From contig NZ_LN831197.1 in NCBI RefSeq assembly GCF_001375535.1, positions 3,879,586-3,943,585 of the forward strand: DNA of 64,000 bases, written 5' to 3'. The notes below the pieces were generated by a model. That model did not search any database. It saw nothing but the letters and a program-made list of their open reading frames with translations, and was not told where the DNA came from. Shown piece after piece: positions 36,311 to 46,121 of the stretch. A program made the translations under genes and the position numbers. The number at the start of each line of letters is the position of its first letter. Position 1 is the stretch's first letter. This DNA is from Bacillus niameyensis (GTDB lineage Bacteria > Bacillota > Bacilli > Bacillales > Bacillaceae_C).

Positions 36311-37409
36311 ATGGAATTATTTGAAGTACGTGCGGAACTTGAAAAAACAGCTAAATTATTAGCTGAGTTTAGGGGGTCTCTTTGACCTCGAAGAAAAGGA
36401 AACAAGAATTGCTGAATTGGACGAAAGAATGCTTGAACCAGGCTTTTGGGATGACCAGCAAACCGCCCAAACGATCATTAATGAAGCGAATAGCTTGAAA
36501 GATCTCGTAAATGAATATAATGAGTTATCGGAAATACAAGAAAATCTAGAACTGACACATGAACTCGTTAAAGAGGAAAGTGATCCAGATTTAGAGCTGG
36601 AACTAGAAGCCGAATTAAAACAGCTTATCGAGCGTTTAAGCGAATTTGAACTTCAGCTATTATTAAGTGATCCATATGATAAAAATAACGCGATAATCGA
36701 ACTACATCCAGGTGCTGGCGGTACGGAGTCGCAGGACTGGGGCTCGATGTTATTAAGGATGTATACACGCTGGGCAGAGAAAAAAGGATTTAAAGTGGAA
36801 ACTCTCGCTTATCTTCCTGGGGATGAAGCAGGAATTAAAAGTGTTACTTTGCTTATTCAGGGCCATAATGCCTATGGCTATTTGAAGGCGGAAAAAGGGG
36901 TTCATCGTCTAGTTAGGATCTCCCCATTTGATTCTTCGGGAAGAAGACATACATCGTTTGTTTCATGTGATGTGATGCCGGAATTTAGTGATGATGTCGA
37001 AATTGATGTTCGACAAGAAGATTTGAAAGTTGATACGTACCGCTCAAGTGGTGCAGGTGGCCAGCACGTCAATACGACTGATTCTGCAGTTCGTATTACC
37101 CATTTACCAACAGGTATCGTCGTAACTTGTCAAAACGAACGCTCTCAAATTAAAAACCGTGAAAAAGCAATGAGTATGTTAAAAGCTAAACTCTATCAAA
37201 GGGAAATTGAGCAGAAGGAAAAAGAATTGGCAGAAATACGTGGGGAGCAGAAAGAAATTGGTTGGGGCAGCCAAATCCGTTCTTACGTTTTTCACCCATA
37301 CTCTATGGTAAAAGACCATCGAACTAATGAGGAAACAGGTAATGTCCAAGCAGTAGCAGATGGAGACATAGATATGTTTATTAACGCCTATTTAAGATCC
37401 AGGCTATGA
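36311..37409 (+). CDS. prfB: Peptide chain release factor 2 with programmed +1 frameshift
   Basis: The protein is read from 36311-36382 (24 codons), then shifts +1 past the in-frame TGA at 36383-36385 and continues 36384-37409, about 365 residues. The frameshift site has the classic AGGGGG internal Shine-Dalgarno at 36371, CTT slippery codon and TGA followed by C. RF2 reads UGA itself, so low RF2 favours the shift. The recognition motif SPF ([11 protein letters not shown]) and catalytic GGQ ([19 protein letters not shown]) are present. Ribosome binding site GAGGTG. Confidence 0.97.
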
Positions 37410-37419
37410 AAAACCTAAG

Positions 37420-37458
37420 AAGGTCAGAAGAAGCGATGCTTTTCTTCTGGCCTTTTTC
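37420..37458 (+). terminator. Rho-independent terminator of prfB
   Basis: AAGGTCAGAAGAA pairs with TTCTTCTGGCCTT (one G-U) and is followed by a T run. Confidence 0.88.
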
Positions 37459-37619
37459 ACATTTCATAAATCTGTGATAAATTGATAAAGTCAATAGTGG
37501 CAATGACTTCCACTGTTATTCCCTATTTTTTGCTAAAATCTCGGGATTCCTTATTCGTTTAATCTAAAGTCAATCTTGGTATACTAAAGCTAAATAGATA
37601 AACAAAGGGGATGCATGGA

Positions 37620-37940
37620 ATGAAGAAAAACTGGTTAATGATTCTAATGGGTACCATGCTTGCAATCGGACTTGCGGCATGTGGTGGTGGAAATAATGCT
37701 GATAACAACGGTGGCGAATCTGTCAGTGATGCAGAACAAATTGCTAAAAAGAACTGTCTATCCTGCCACGGTGATAATTTAGAAGGTAGAAATGGACCAC
37801 GATTAGCGAATATTGGATCCGAATTATCAAAAGATGAAATTCTGGCCGTCATCGAAGAAGGACGCCCTGGTATGCCGGGTAACTTAATTAAAGGTGACGA
37901 TGCAGAAAAGGTAGCCCAATGGCTATCGGAGAAAAAATAA
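37620..37940 (+). CDS. cccB: Cytochrome c-551 lipoprotein
   Basis: 106 residues. A lipoprotein signal (lipobox LAAC at about residue 21) and a Gly/Asn-rich linker lead to one class I cytochrome c domain with haem site CLSCH and the distal Met in GRPGMPG. Membrane-anchored electron carrier, as B. subtilis CccB, also located near prfB. The ATG at 37620 is 9 bases after AAAGGGG; the ATG at 37611 directly abuts it. Confidence 0.93.
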   Translation: MKKNWLMILMGTMLAIGLAACGGGNNADNNGGESVSDAEQIAKKNCLSCHGDNLEGRNGPRLANIGSELSKDEILAVIEEGRPGMPGNLIKGDDAEKVAQWLSEKK

Positions 37941-38424
37941 ATATCTTTTTAAAAAATGTGGTGAGCTAAGCTCCCACATTTTTTTATAACTTTTATTCAT
38001 AATCTCGCGACTTTGTAGTGGAATTTACCAAGTCATCCTTTTATTTCATAATTTCCGGGTGGAATCTTTTAACATTGATTAGTAATTTATTAAATTTGCC
38101 ATTTATTTTTTTAAGTCTAGCAATACAAATCTAAATCGAACTATTAGAAATTACCTATTTTTTTCGAAAAGAAAAATAAGTAAAAAGACATAGGTGGAGG
38201 TATGGATTTATGTAAAAAGTTAGAACGAAAGCTCTAAAAATGAAATATAACTGTAACATAAAAGCCACTATCTGATGTTATAATGGATTTGACCTTAAAT
38301 TTCGTCACGGAATGACAGCACGCTTTCTTCTTTTTCGACTGTCAAATGAATAGATTCTAGTTACGAAAATAGGCTATTTTTTTTGCTAAGGATAGAGGCG
38401 AATTCATTAGAACCGGGTGAGAAT
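37941..38424 (+). other. Intergenic region upstream of ftsE
   Basis: 484 bases. It contains the cccB terminator, an AT-rich inverted repeat around 38151-38183, a perfect-looking ribosome binding site (TAGGTGGAGG) leading into an 11-codon reading frame at 38202-38237 (MDLCKKLERKL), and a TATAAT with an upstream TG at 38279-38284 that may be the ftsEX promoter. Confidence 0.45.
37951..37987 (+). terminator. Rho-independent terminator of cccB
   Basis: AAATGTGG-T-GAGCT pairs with AGCTCCCACATTT, followed by T residues. Confidence 0.85.
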
Positions 38425-39111
38425 ATGATTGAAATGCAGGATGTGGTAAAAAAATACCCGAACGGCATCATGGCCGCAAATCGTTTGAACATCCTTATTA
38501 AACAAGGTGAATTTATTTATGTTGTTGGACCTAGTGGAGCAGGTAAATCCACTTTTGTAAAAATGATGTATAGAGAGGAAAAGCCGACATCGGGAAAAAT
38601 CCTCGTTAATGGTATAGATTTAGCAACATTGAAAGACAGGAAAGTCCCCTATTTAAGACGTAGCATTGGGGTTGTCTTTCAGGACTTTAAACTACTTCCA
38701 ACATTAACAGTTTTTGAGAATGTTGCTTTTGCTTTGGAAGTAACGGAAAATCGTCCAAAAGATATAAAAAGAAAAGTCATGGATGTTCTTTCATTGGTTG
38801 GACTTAAACATAAAATGAGAATGTTGCCCACGGAATTATCTGGCGGTGAACAGCAACGTGTTTCAATTGCAAGATCGATTGTAAATAATCCTAAATTAAT
38901 TATTGCTGATGAACCAACAGGTAATTTGGATCCTGATACAGCATGGGAAATCATGAGTATTTTGCAAGAGATTAATTTACAAGGAACGACCGTGATTATG
39001 GCAACTCATAATAAGGAAATTGTCAACACGATAAAACATCGAGTTGTAGCCATTGAAAACGGAAGAATTGTCCGTGACGAGCAGCGGGGGGAATACGGAT
39101 ATGAAGGCTAA
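38425..39111 (+). CDS. ftsE: Cell-division ABC transporter ATP-binding protein FtsE
   Basis: 228 residues, the same length as B. subtilis FtsE. Walker A GPSGAGKS, Q-loop VFQDFKLLP, signature LSGGEQQR, Walker B LIIADEPTG, H-loop MATHNKE. It forms the FtsEX complex that uses ATP to activate cell-wall hydrolases from the cytoplasm. ATG 38425 follows GGGTGAGA. Overlaps ftsX by 11 bases. Confidence 0.96.
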   Translation: MIEMQDVVKKYPNGIMAANRLNILIKQGEFIYVVGPSGAGKSTFVKMMYREEKPTSGKILVNGIDLATLKDRKVPYLRRSIGVVFQDFKLLPTLTVFENVAFALEVTENRPKDIKRKVMDVLSLVGLKHKMRMLPTELSGGEQQRVSIARSIVNNPKLIIADEPTGNLDPDTAWEIMSILQEINLQGTTVIMATHNKEIVNTIKHRVVAIENGRIVRDEQRGEYGYEG

Positions 39112-39991
39112 AACCATCGGCCGTCATCTAAGAGAAAGCTTCAAGAGCCTTCGCCGCAATGGTTGGATGACCTTTGCCTCAGTTAGCGCTGTTACAGTCA
39201 CACTCTTATTAGTTGGCGTTTTTCTAGTCATTATGATGAATATGAATAAATTTGCAACTGATATAGAAAATGATGTTGAAATTCGCGTACATATCGACTT
39301 GACAGCTACGAAGGAAGATCAACAGGAATTAGAAAATAACCTCAGAAAAATACCGCTAGTTGAATCGATTACTTTCTCCTCTAAAGAAAAAGAGTGGGAA
39401 AATCTCGTCGATACAATGGGGAAAGCATGGAGCGCCATTGGAGACGAGGACAACCCGTTGCATAACGTATTTGTTGTCAAAATTAAGAATCCGGAAGATA
39501 CACCTACTATTGCAAAGGATATTCGAAAACTTAAATGGGTTCATTCAGCTGAATATGGAGAGAAAAAGGTAGAAAACCTCTTTAGTGTATTAAAGATTAG
39601 TCGTAACGTTGGTCTTGTCCTAGTAATAGGCCTTTTATTTACAGCTATGTTTTTAATTTCAAATACGATTAAAATTACTATTTTTGCGAGACGACGAGAA
39701 ATTGAGATTATGAAATTAGTAGGAGCAACTAATTGGTTTATTCGCTGGCCGTTCCTTTTTGAAGGAATTTGGTTAGGAATACTCGGCTCTTTTATTCCAA
39801 TTGCAGCCGTTGCAACTGGCTATTACTATGCCTATGACTTTTTGGTCATCCGCATACCTGAAAATTACTTTTTAAGTCCACTTGAATTTAGTCCATTTGT
39901 CTATCAGGTTAGCTTACTTCTTTTATTAGTTGGCGTTTTGATTGGTGCATGGGGAAGTTTTATTTCAGTAAGACGTTTCTTAAAAGTGTGA
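39101..39991 (+). CDS. ftsX: Cell-division protein FtsX
   Basis: 296 residues: an N-terminal cytoplasmic RHLRESFKSLRRNGWMT segment, four membrane helices and a large extracellular loop (about 55-165) that contacts the periplasmic-side hydrolase. The start at 39101 follows CGGGGGGAA inside the end of ftsE. Partner of FtsE. Confidence 0.95.
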   Translation: MKAKTIGRHLRESFKSLRRNGWMTFASVSAVTVTLLLVGVFLVIMMNMNKFATDIENDVEIRVHIDLTATKEDQQELENNLRKIPLVESITFSSKEKEWENLVDTMGKAWSAIGDEDNPLHNVFVVKIKNPEDTPTIAKDIRKLKWVHSAEYGEKKVENLFSVLKISRNVGLVLVIGLLFTAMFLISNTIKITIFARRREIEIMKLVGATNWFIRWPFLFEGIWLGILGSFIPIAAVATGYYYAYDFLVIRIPENYFLSPLEFSPFVYQVSLLLLLVGVLIGAWGSFISVRRFLKV

Positions 39992-40063
39992 GGAACACAC
40001 TTGGAAATCAACACAGAAAAAGCTTTAAGTAGAAAATGCAAAGGGAGAAAGGGGAAACCATTC

Positions 40064-41380
40064 TTGGAAAGACGTTCATTACTCTCAGTGACGCTGGCGG
40101 CTACACTTGCTTTGGGCGGATTGTTTATCCATACGGGAGATGCTAGTGCTTCTACATTAGACGAGCTACAAGGGCAGAAATCAGATATACAAAATCAAAA
40201 GTCTATTATTAACCAGTCCATTACGGAAAAGGACGGGGAAATTTCGAACATTAACAATCAACAAGATACATTGCTTGAGGAAATGAAAAAACTAGAGGCA
40301 GAAATTGCCAATACCGATCAAAAGATTACAGAAAAAGAATCGGAAATTGTTGCAACAAAAGCTGAAATTGAAAGATTAAAAGCTGAAATAGAGGAACTGA
40401 AACAGCGAATTGAAAAGAGAAATGAAGTTCTTCGAGAAAGAGCAAGAAATATTCAACAAAATGGCGGCTCTGTTAAAATTATTGATGTTTTACTTGGGGC
40501 TGGTAGTTTTGGAGATTTAATTGACCGTATTTCTGCTGTAACTACTCTTGTTAGTGCAGATCAGAAGATATTAGAAGAACAACAAGCTGATAAAGAGCAG
40601 TTAGAATCTGATCAGCAAAAAGTAGAAACAGAGCTTAATAATTTAGAAGTAATGCTGAAAGAATTAGAAGACTTAAAAGCAAATTTAAAGACACAAAATG
40701 CTCAAAAGAAAAAACTATCTGAGCAATTAGCTGAACAGAAGAAACATATTGAAGGCGAAAAAATGTCTTTAGAAGAGGAAGCTAAGGTTCTAAAAGATCA
40801 AGAAGCAATTATTCAAAAAGCAATAAATGGTGAGAAAGCACGAATTGCTGAAGAAGAGCGTAAACGGGAAGAAGAAAGACAACGACAAGCTCAAGCCCAG
40901 GCTCAAGCTCAGACATCAAATCAATCTAGTGATAGTGGACAAGCTTCATCTCCATCACAATCGTCATCTGGCTCGAAAACACCAAGTGCTGGTGGGAGTG
41001 GAGTTCTGAACTGGCCTGCTAGCGGATATATCTCTTCGGGATATGGTGGTAGAAGTTTAGGTCAACATTTTGGAATTGATATTGCAGCTCCTAAGGGTAC
41101 CCCTATTTACGCTGCTGCATCTGGAGTAGTTACAAGATCTGATTTCTCATCGAGTTATGGAAATGTTGTTTATGTCTTTCACCCAGAATTGAATTTAACA
41201 ACTGTTTATGCCCATATGTCAGCAAGATCTGTTTCATTGGGTCAAAAAGTGAATTCTGGCCAGAAACTTGGTGCGGTAGGTAATACTGGACACTCATTCG
41301 GTAATCATTTACACTTTGAAGTTCATCGTGGTGGATGGAGCTACCATGGAGGACTAAATCCAATGGGTTTCTTGAAATAA
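40064..41380 (+). CDS. Coiled-coil M23 peptidoglycan hydrolase of the ftsEX operon
   Basis: About 438 residues. A signal peptide (MERRSLLSVTLAATLALGGL to DASA) is followed by ~230 residues of heptad-rich coiled coil, a Gln/Ser-rich linker (QAQAQAQ, SSDSGQ) and a LytM/M23 domain with zinc ligands H..D (QHFGID) and HxH (HLHFE). The EnvC/PcsB-like layout right after ftsX suggests direct control by FtsEX. The TTG at 40064 is preferred (GGGAGAAAGGGG upstream, clean signal peptide); a TTG at 40001 would add 21 basic residues. Confidence 0.88.
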   Translation: MERRSLLSVTLAATLALGGLFIHTGDASASTLDELQGQKSDIQNQKSIINQSITEKDGEISNINNQQDTLLEEMKKLEAEIANTDQKITEKESEIVATKAEIERLKAEIEELKQRIEKRNEVLRERARNIQQNGGSVKIIDVLLGAGSFGDLIDRISAVTTLVSADQKILEEQQADKEQLESDQQKVETELNNLEVMLKELEDLKANLKTQNAQKKKLSEQLAEQKKHIEGEKMSLEEEAKVLKDQEAIIQKAINGEKARIAEEERKREEERQRQAQAQAQAQTSNQSSDSGQASSPSQSSSGSKTPSAGGSGVLNWPASGYISSGYGGRSLGQHFGIDIAAPKGTPIYAAASGVVTRSDFSSSYGNVVYVFHPELNLTTVYAHMSARSVSLGQKVNSGQKLGAVGNTGHSFGNHLHFEVHRGGWSYHGGLNPMGFLK

Positions 41381-41417
41381 AGTAAATAATACTCAGTGGA
41401 GACACTGATCAATAAAG

Positions 41418-41449
41418 AAAAGGTGTTGCAATAGTTGCAACGCCTTTTT
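41418..41449 (+). terminator. Rho-independent terminator of the ftsEX-M23 operon
   Basis: AAAGGTGTTGCAA pairs with TTGCAACGCCTTT (one wobble) and ends in T. Confidence 0.88.
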
Positions 41450-41486
41450 CTGACCCTGCGGGATAAAAAATAGTTGTTTAGTAATG

Positions 41487-41601
41487 TGGTATACTCATTA
41501 AAAGTAATTCATATTCATATACTATTGGGAGCAGACCATACTTATGGCAGCTACCTTTTAAAAACGCACCAAGAATGCCGAGTTCTTTGGTGCGTTTTTT
41601 G
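41487..41601 (+). ncRNA. Candidate ~100-nt small RNA
   Basis: An extended -10 (TG-G-TATACT, 41487-41495) is followed after ~65 bases by a strong intrinsic terminator at 41562-41601 (AAACGCACCAAGAA with TTCTTTGGTGCGTTT, then T6). Between them GGGAGC...GCTACC and CCATA...TATGG can pair into one hairpin. There is no reading frame, and the preceding operon already has its own terminator. This fits an independent small RNA; I do not recognise a known family. Confidence 0.45.
41562..41601 (+). terminator. Orphan strong terminator
   Basis: A 14-15 bp stem with T6. No gene ends nearby except the candidate small RNA. Confidence 0.88.
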
Positions 41602-41790
41602 ATCTGACATTCACTTTTTTTTTTATGTGAAAAGAAAGTTAGTTTGAATTATGTGATAAGCGGCTATTCATTGGAAGGTATAAAGTTCGAGAGGGGAAGA
41701 TTGATTTGTCTATCCCGTTTTGGTTAAGTATGCTAAAATATGGAATACTGATAGAAAAAAAGTTGGAAAACTAGGGTGCGAGGAGCTATT

Positions 41791-43245
41791 ATGACATTTA
41801 CATCGTTAACAGCTGCTTTGTTAAGTTTGGTCCTATTATTAAATATTATATTGGCTGTCTTTGTTGTCTTTTTAGAGCGGCGTGATGCCGGGGCGACTTG
41901 GGCTTGGCTTTTAGTGTTGTTTTTTATTCCAGTTGCGGGATTTATTTTGTATCTCATTTTTGGACAAAACTTAAGTCGTAAAAAAATTTTTGAATGGAAA
42001 GATAAAAATAAAATCGGCATTATGGAGATTACGAAAAATCAAATTGAACTCCTTCAAAGAGGAGAGTTTCCTTTTCATGATAACCGGACAGTTCGATACA
42101 AGGATCTTATCTATATGTTGCTCGTCAACGATCGATCCGTCCTCACTCAAGACAATCATGTAGAAATTTTTACAGACGGTAATGATAAATTTCGTTCCCT
42201 TTTTAAGGACTTGAACGAGGCGAAAGATCATATTCATTTAGAATATTACATTATCCGTAAGGGACAACTTGCTAATGAACTTTTAGAAGTACTTGTAAAA
42301 AAGGCTAAAGAAGGGATAGCGGTTAAAGTTTTATATGATGCAATGGGTTCGAGAAGACTGCCGAGGAAATTTTTCAAACCATTAATTGATGCTGGCGGGA
42401 AAGTTAGCGCGTTTTTTCCCTCTGTAATCCCCCATCTAAATTTGCAAGTAAATTTCCGTAATCATCGGAAATTAGTCATTATTGATGGCAAACTTGGGTA
42501 TGTAGGGGGATTTAATATTGGGGATGAGTATTTAGGATTAAATAAAAAATTTGGGTATTGGCGAGATACCCACTTGAAAATAACCGGACAAGCCGTGTAT
42601 GGAATGCATACAAGATTTATTCTTGATTGGAATCAAGCTTCACCTGACAAGATTAGCTACGAAGATCGGCTTTTTCCTGTGATGGAGCCAATGGGTGATA
42701 CCGATATTCAAATTGTTTCCAGTGGACCTGATTCCGAATGGGAGCAGATCAAATATGGTGTGATTAAATTAATATCATCAGCGAAGAAATATATTTATAT
42801 ACAGACACCTTATTTTATTCCAGATGCGAGTGTGCTTGATGCATTGAAAATAGCGGCTCTTTCAGGTGTAGATGTTAAATTGATGATCCCGAATAAACCT
42901 GATCATCCCTTTGTTTACTGGGCTACCTATTCCTATGTAGGAGATTTATTAAAAACGGGTGCAAAAATCTATATTTATGATAATGGCTTTATTCATGCGA
43001 AAAAGATTATTGCTGATGGGAAAATTGCTACTATTGGAACTGCAAATATAGATGTTCGAAGTTTTCGATTAAATTTTGAAGTTAATGCATTTTTATACGA
43101 TCAAGTACTCGTCGAGCAATTGGTGGATATATTTCATGAAGATATGAAGTTGTCGAATGAATTAACATGGGAGCAATATCAAAATCGTTCGCTCTACATT
43201 CGCTTTAAGGAATCCTTTTCTAGGCTTCTATCCCCCATTTTGTAA
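41791..43245 (+). CDS. cls: Cardiolipin synthase
   Basis: 484 residues. Two N-terminal membrane helices, then two phospholipase D HKD motifs: NHRKLVIIDGKLGYVGG and IHAKKIIADGKIATIGTAN. It joins two phosphatidylglycerols to cardiolipin in the membrane. ATG 41791 after GCGAGGAGC. Followed closely by the membrane protein and TlpA genes. Confidence 0.95.
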   Translation: MTFTSLTAALLSLVLLLNIILAVFVVFLERRDAGATWAWLLVLFFIPVAGFILYLIFGQNLSRKKIFEWKDKNKIGIMEITKNQIELLQRGEFPFHDNRTVRYKDLIYMLLVNDRSVLTQDNHVEIFTDGNDKFRSLFKDLNEAKDHIHLEYYIIRKGQLANELLEVLVKKAKEGIAVKVLYDAMGSRRLPRKFFKPLIDAGGKVSAFFPSVIPHLNLQVNFRNHRKLVIIDGKLGYVGGFNIGDEYLGLNKKFGYWRDTHLKITGQAVYGMHTRFILDWNQASPDKISYEDRLFPVMEPMGDTDIQIVSSGPDSEWEQIKYGVIKLISSAKKYIYIQTPYFIPDASVLDALKIAALSGVDVKLMIPNKPDHPFVYWATYSYVGDLLKTGAKIYIYDNGFIHAKKIIADGKIATIGTANIDVRSFRLNFEVNAFLYDQVLVEQLVDIFHEDMKLSNELTWEQYQNRSLYIRFKESFSRLLSPIL

Positions 43246-43278
43246 GAAAAGGATTAAGAATATGGAGTGAGAGATGAA

Positions 43279-43893
43279 ATGAAATGGTATACAGTAGGAT
43301 CAGCATCCATTTCTGCTTCGTGGATTGCTATTTTGATTGCTGTGCTACTTACATCGATATTTCTATACTTTCGAAAAAATAAGTTTGTTTCTGACTTGTT
43401 TGGAAACGCCGTCTTTATATGGTTTTTCATATGGAAGTTTAGTGTTGTTTTATTCCAATTTAAATTAAGTCTCTCTAATCCGCTTTCCATCCTTTACTTT
43501 TCTGGAGGGATAAAGGGATATTGGCTAGGAATGGCAATAGCTTTTGCTTATGCCTACTTCAAGTTAAGGAAGCACCCTCATGAAAAGTCCTCCTTTGTTG
43601 CAGCTTGGGTATGCGCGATTATTTCCTATGAAGCAGCATCGGCTTTTCTAATACAAGAATCTTATGTTTGGACGATCATTCAATTAGCCATAGGTGCTCT
43701 CTTTCTCTTCTTCTATTTACAACAAGGAAATAAAAAATATTGGAGTGAACAATTATTTGTTTTGTTCACCGGAATACAGGCAATCCAATTTTCACTTCGT
43801 GGAGAATTGTTTACAACAGAGATGGGAACGTATATCTTAATGGTTATTATATTTAGCTTGCCATTAAGAGATTGGAGGTTTTTCCGTGAATAA
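43279..43893 (+). CDS. Polytopic membrane protein of unknown function paired with TlpA
   Basis: 204 residues with six or so hydrophobic helices and few charged residues; the YFSGGIKGYWLGMAIAFAY segment is vaguely like prolipoprotein diacylglyceryl transferase-type folds, but no catalytic motif is evident. ATG 43279 is preferred with GGAGTGAGAG upstream. Its end overlaps the TlpA gene start by 8 bases, so the two products may cooperate in membrane thiol chemistry. Confidence 0.6.
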   Translation: MKWYTVGSASISASWIAILIAVLLTSIFLYFRKNKFVSDLFGNAVFIWFFIWKFSVVLFQFKLSLSNPLSILYFSGGIKGYWLGMAIAFAYAYFKLRKHPHEKSSFVAAWVCAIISYEAASAFLIQESYVWTIIQLAIGALFLFFYLQQGNKKYWSEQLFVLFTGIQAIQFSLRGELFTTEMGTYILMVIIFSLPLRDWRFFRE

Positions 43894-44488
43894 AAGGTTT
43901 TTTGGGCTAGCGATTATCGGAATATTGGCTGGTATATTAATCATTAATATTATTCAAGATGCACGTGCGAAAAATGAGGCCAAGCAACAAATGGAAAATA
44001 TGCTTACAGAAGCGGACGGTTTTGATGCAGAACGAATCATATCTCAAGGGGTGGCGAAAGGAGAAATCCCTCCGGATTTTGAATTAGAGACGTTGGATGG
44101 GACAACGATAAAGTTATCAGATCTCTCTGGAAAAAAGGTACTACTCAATTTCTGGGCTAGTTGGTGTGGCCCTTGTAAAGCCGAAATGCCGCATATGGAA
44201 AATTTCTTCCAAAAAAAGGCTGAACAACTTAATGTAGAAGTAATTGCTGTGAATATGACACAGTCAGAAAAGCTTGGGAATAAACGTGAGAAAGTAGAAA
44301 AATTTAAAGATGAATATGGCTTAACGTTCCCAATACTGTTAGATATAGATGGAGATGTGGAGAGGCAGTATGGAATTATAGCCATTCCAACAACTTTTTT
44401 TATTGGAACAAATGGAGTTATACAAAATAAAATTGTTGGCCCAATGGATGAGGAAATGATGGAAAAGCTTGTGAAAGAGCTTAAGTGA
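43886..44488 (+). CDS. TlpA/ResA-like membrane-anchored thiol-disulfide oxidoreductase
   Basis: 200 residues. An N-terminal membrane anchor, then a thioredoxin fold with active site WCGPC (NFWASWCGPCKAEMPHM) and cis-Pro in GIIAIPTTFFIG. It acts outside the membrane, probably as a reductant for extracytoplasmic thiols such as apocytochromes. GTG start inside the preceding gene after TTGGAGG. Confidence 0.9.
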   Translation: MNKRFFGLAIIGILAGILIINIIQDARAKNEAKQQMENMLTEADGFDAERIISQGVAKGEIPPDFELETLDGTTIKLSDLSGKKVLLNFWASWCGPCKAEMPHMENFFQKKAEQLNVEVIAVNMTQSEKLGNKREKVEKFKDEYGLTFPILLDIDGDVERQYGIIAIPTTFFIGTNGVIQNKIVGPMDEEMMEKLVKELK

Positions 44489-44578
44489 AATATCACGCTT
44501 AAATAAATTTTCCCATTTCATTGACTTTTAAAAGATTAATAGCTATACTTATTTCCAATAAGTTTAATCGTAAATATA

Positions 44579-44694
44579 CTCTTATCGAGAGCGGCGGAGG
44601 GATTAGGCCCTGCGATGCCCAGCAACCTTCAGAGGGTTCTATCTGAAAAGGTGCTAAATCCTACAGATCTTAATGGTCTGAGAGATAAGGGGAG
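44579..44694 (+). promoter_or_regulatory. SAM-I (S-box) riboswitch
   Basis: The conserved core is readable: CTTATCGAGAGCGGCGGAGG, then GATGCCCAGCAACC, AAAGGTGCTAAATCC and the closing GAGAGATAAG that pairs with the start. It binds S-adenosylmethionine and switches off the downstream metY gene through the terminator at 44706. Confidence 0.95.
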
Positions 44695-44705
44695 GAAATG
44701 AAATC

Positions 44706-44740
44706 AAGCCCTCTTCTTATTTTGGAAGAGGGCTTTATAC
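44706..44740 (+). terminator. S-box terminator
   Basis: AAGCCCTCTTC pairs with GAAGAGGGCTT directly after the riboswitch and before metY, the usual expression platform. Confidence 0.9.
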
Positions 44741-44806
44741 ATATCCTTTTCCACTCGTTATTCGAATCTAAAACAAATATTTTAAATTTAAGGGGGATGG
44801 AAAATT

Positions 44807-46105
44807 ATGACGCAAGGAAACTTAAAACCAGAAACATTGCTTTTGCATGGCGGCCAGGATCCGGATGAAACAGGTGCTCGTGCAGTACCAGTTCATAGAA
44901 CGACTTCCTATGTATTTAAAAATACGGAGCATGCTCAAAAGCTATTCGGCCTACAGGAAACAGGTAATATTTATACACGGATTATGAATCCAACGGTTGA
45001 TGTATTTGAAAAGCGGGTTGCTCTACTTGAAGGTGGAACTGCTGCAGTTGGATTATCGTCAGGAATGGCAGCAATAGCTTTTTCTATTTTGAATATTACT
45101 CGTGCCGGTGACGAAATTATCGCAGCTAGTGATCTGTATGGTGGAACATATAATTTATTTGCCGTTTCTTTACCTAAATATGGTATTAATGTGAAATTTG
45201 TCGATCCAAAAAATCCAGAAAATTTCAGAAAAGCGATTACTCCGAAAACAAAGGCAATTTTTGGAGAAATTATCGGAAATCCTAGTCTTCATGTTCTTGA
45301 TGTGGAAGCTGTAGCGGAAATCGCCCATGAAAATGGGATTCCTTTAATGATCGATAGCACTTTTGCAACTCCATATCTTTGCAAACCAATTGAATGGGGA
45401 GCAGATATTATTATCCATTCGGCTACAAAATGGATTGGCGGTCACGGTACAGTAATTGGCGGTGTCGTTGTCGACGCTGGAAAATTTGATTGGAATTCAG
45501 AGAAATTCCCTGATTTTGTCGAACCAGATGAAACGTATCACGGGCTTCGCTATGGTATTGATGTACCAAATGCCGCGTTCGCGACAAAACTTCGTGTACA
45601 GTTACTTCGTGATTTCGGTCCTTGCCTCAGTCCTGATAATGCATTTCAACTCCTTCAAGGTTTGGAAACATTGCATTTAAGACTTAATAGGCACGTTGAA
45701 AATGCCAAAGCGGTTGTGAAATTTTTACAACAACATGATGCCGTTGAGTGGGTTTCATATCCAGGCTCGGAAGATCATCCATCTTATAAACTTGCCCAAA
45801 AATATTTACCTAAAGGTGCTGGCTCCATGATTGTTTTTGGCATAAAAGGCGGCCGTGAAGCAGGTAGACTCATTATTGATAACGTGCAGTTATTTTCACA
45901 TGTAGCGAATGTTGGAGATGCCAAGTCGTTAATTATTCATCCTGCATCTACTACCCACCAGCAATTAAGTGCGGAAGAGTTGAAGCTGGTCGGTGCTACA
46001 GAAGAACTTATTCGTCTATCTATTGGTCTTGAAGCCATTGAAGATATCATTGCTGATCTTGAGCAAGCCATTGCAAAAGCAGTAGAAGCAACTTCTGTGA
46101 AATAA
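44807..46105 (+). CDS. metY: O-acetylhomoserine sulfhydrylase / aminocarboxypropyltransferase
   Basis: 432 residues, PLP-dependent Cys/Met metabolism family. The PLP lysine is in [13 protein letters not shown]; the [17 protein letters not shown] and GGTYNLF segments are typical of MetY. It makes homocysteine from O-acetylhomoserine and sulfide. SAM riboswitch upstream and homoserine dehydrogenase downstream place it in methionine synthesis. AAGGGGGATGG before ATG. Confidence 0.93.
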   Translation: MTQGNLKPETLLLHGGQDPDETGARAVPVHRTTSYVFKNTEHAQKLFGLQETGNIYTRIMNPTVDVFEKRVALLEGGTAAVGLSSGMAAIAFSILNITRAGDEIIAASDLYGGTYNLFAVSLPKYGINVKFVDPKNPENFRKAITPKTKAIFGEIIGNPSLHVLDVEAVAEIAHENGIPLMIDSTFATPYLCKPIEWGADIIIHSATKWIGGHGTVIGGVVVDAGKFDWNSEKFPDFVEPDETYHGLRYGIDVPNAAFATKLRVQLLRDFGPCLSPDNAFQLLQGLETLHLRLNRHVENAKAVVKFLQQHDAVEWVSYPGSEDHPSYKLAQKYLPKGAGSMIVFGIKGGREAGRLIIDNVQLFSHVANVGDAKSLIIHPASTTHQQLSAEELKLVGATEELIRLSIGLEAIEDIIADLEQAIAKAVEATSVK

Positions 46106-46121
46106 GTAGCTGGATTTATTA

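Noticed and set aside
36417-37409. prfB starting at the ATG at 36417
   Set aside because: The upstream 24 codons and the frameshift signal are conserved features of prfB, and no ribosome binding site precedes 36417.
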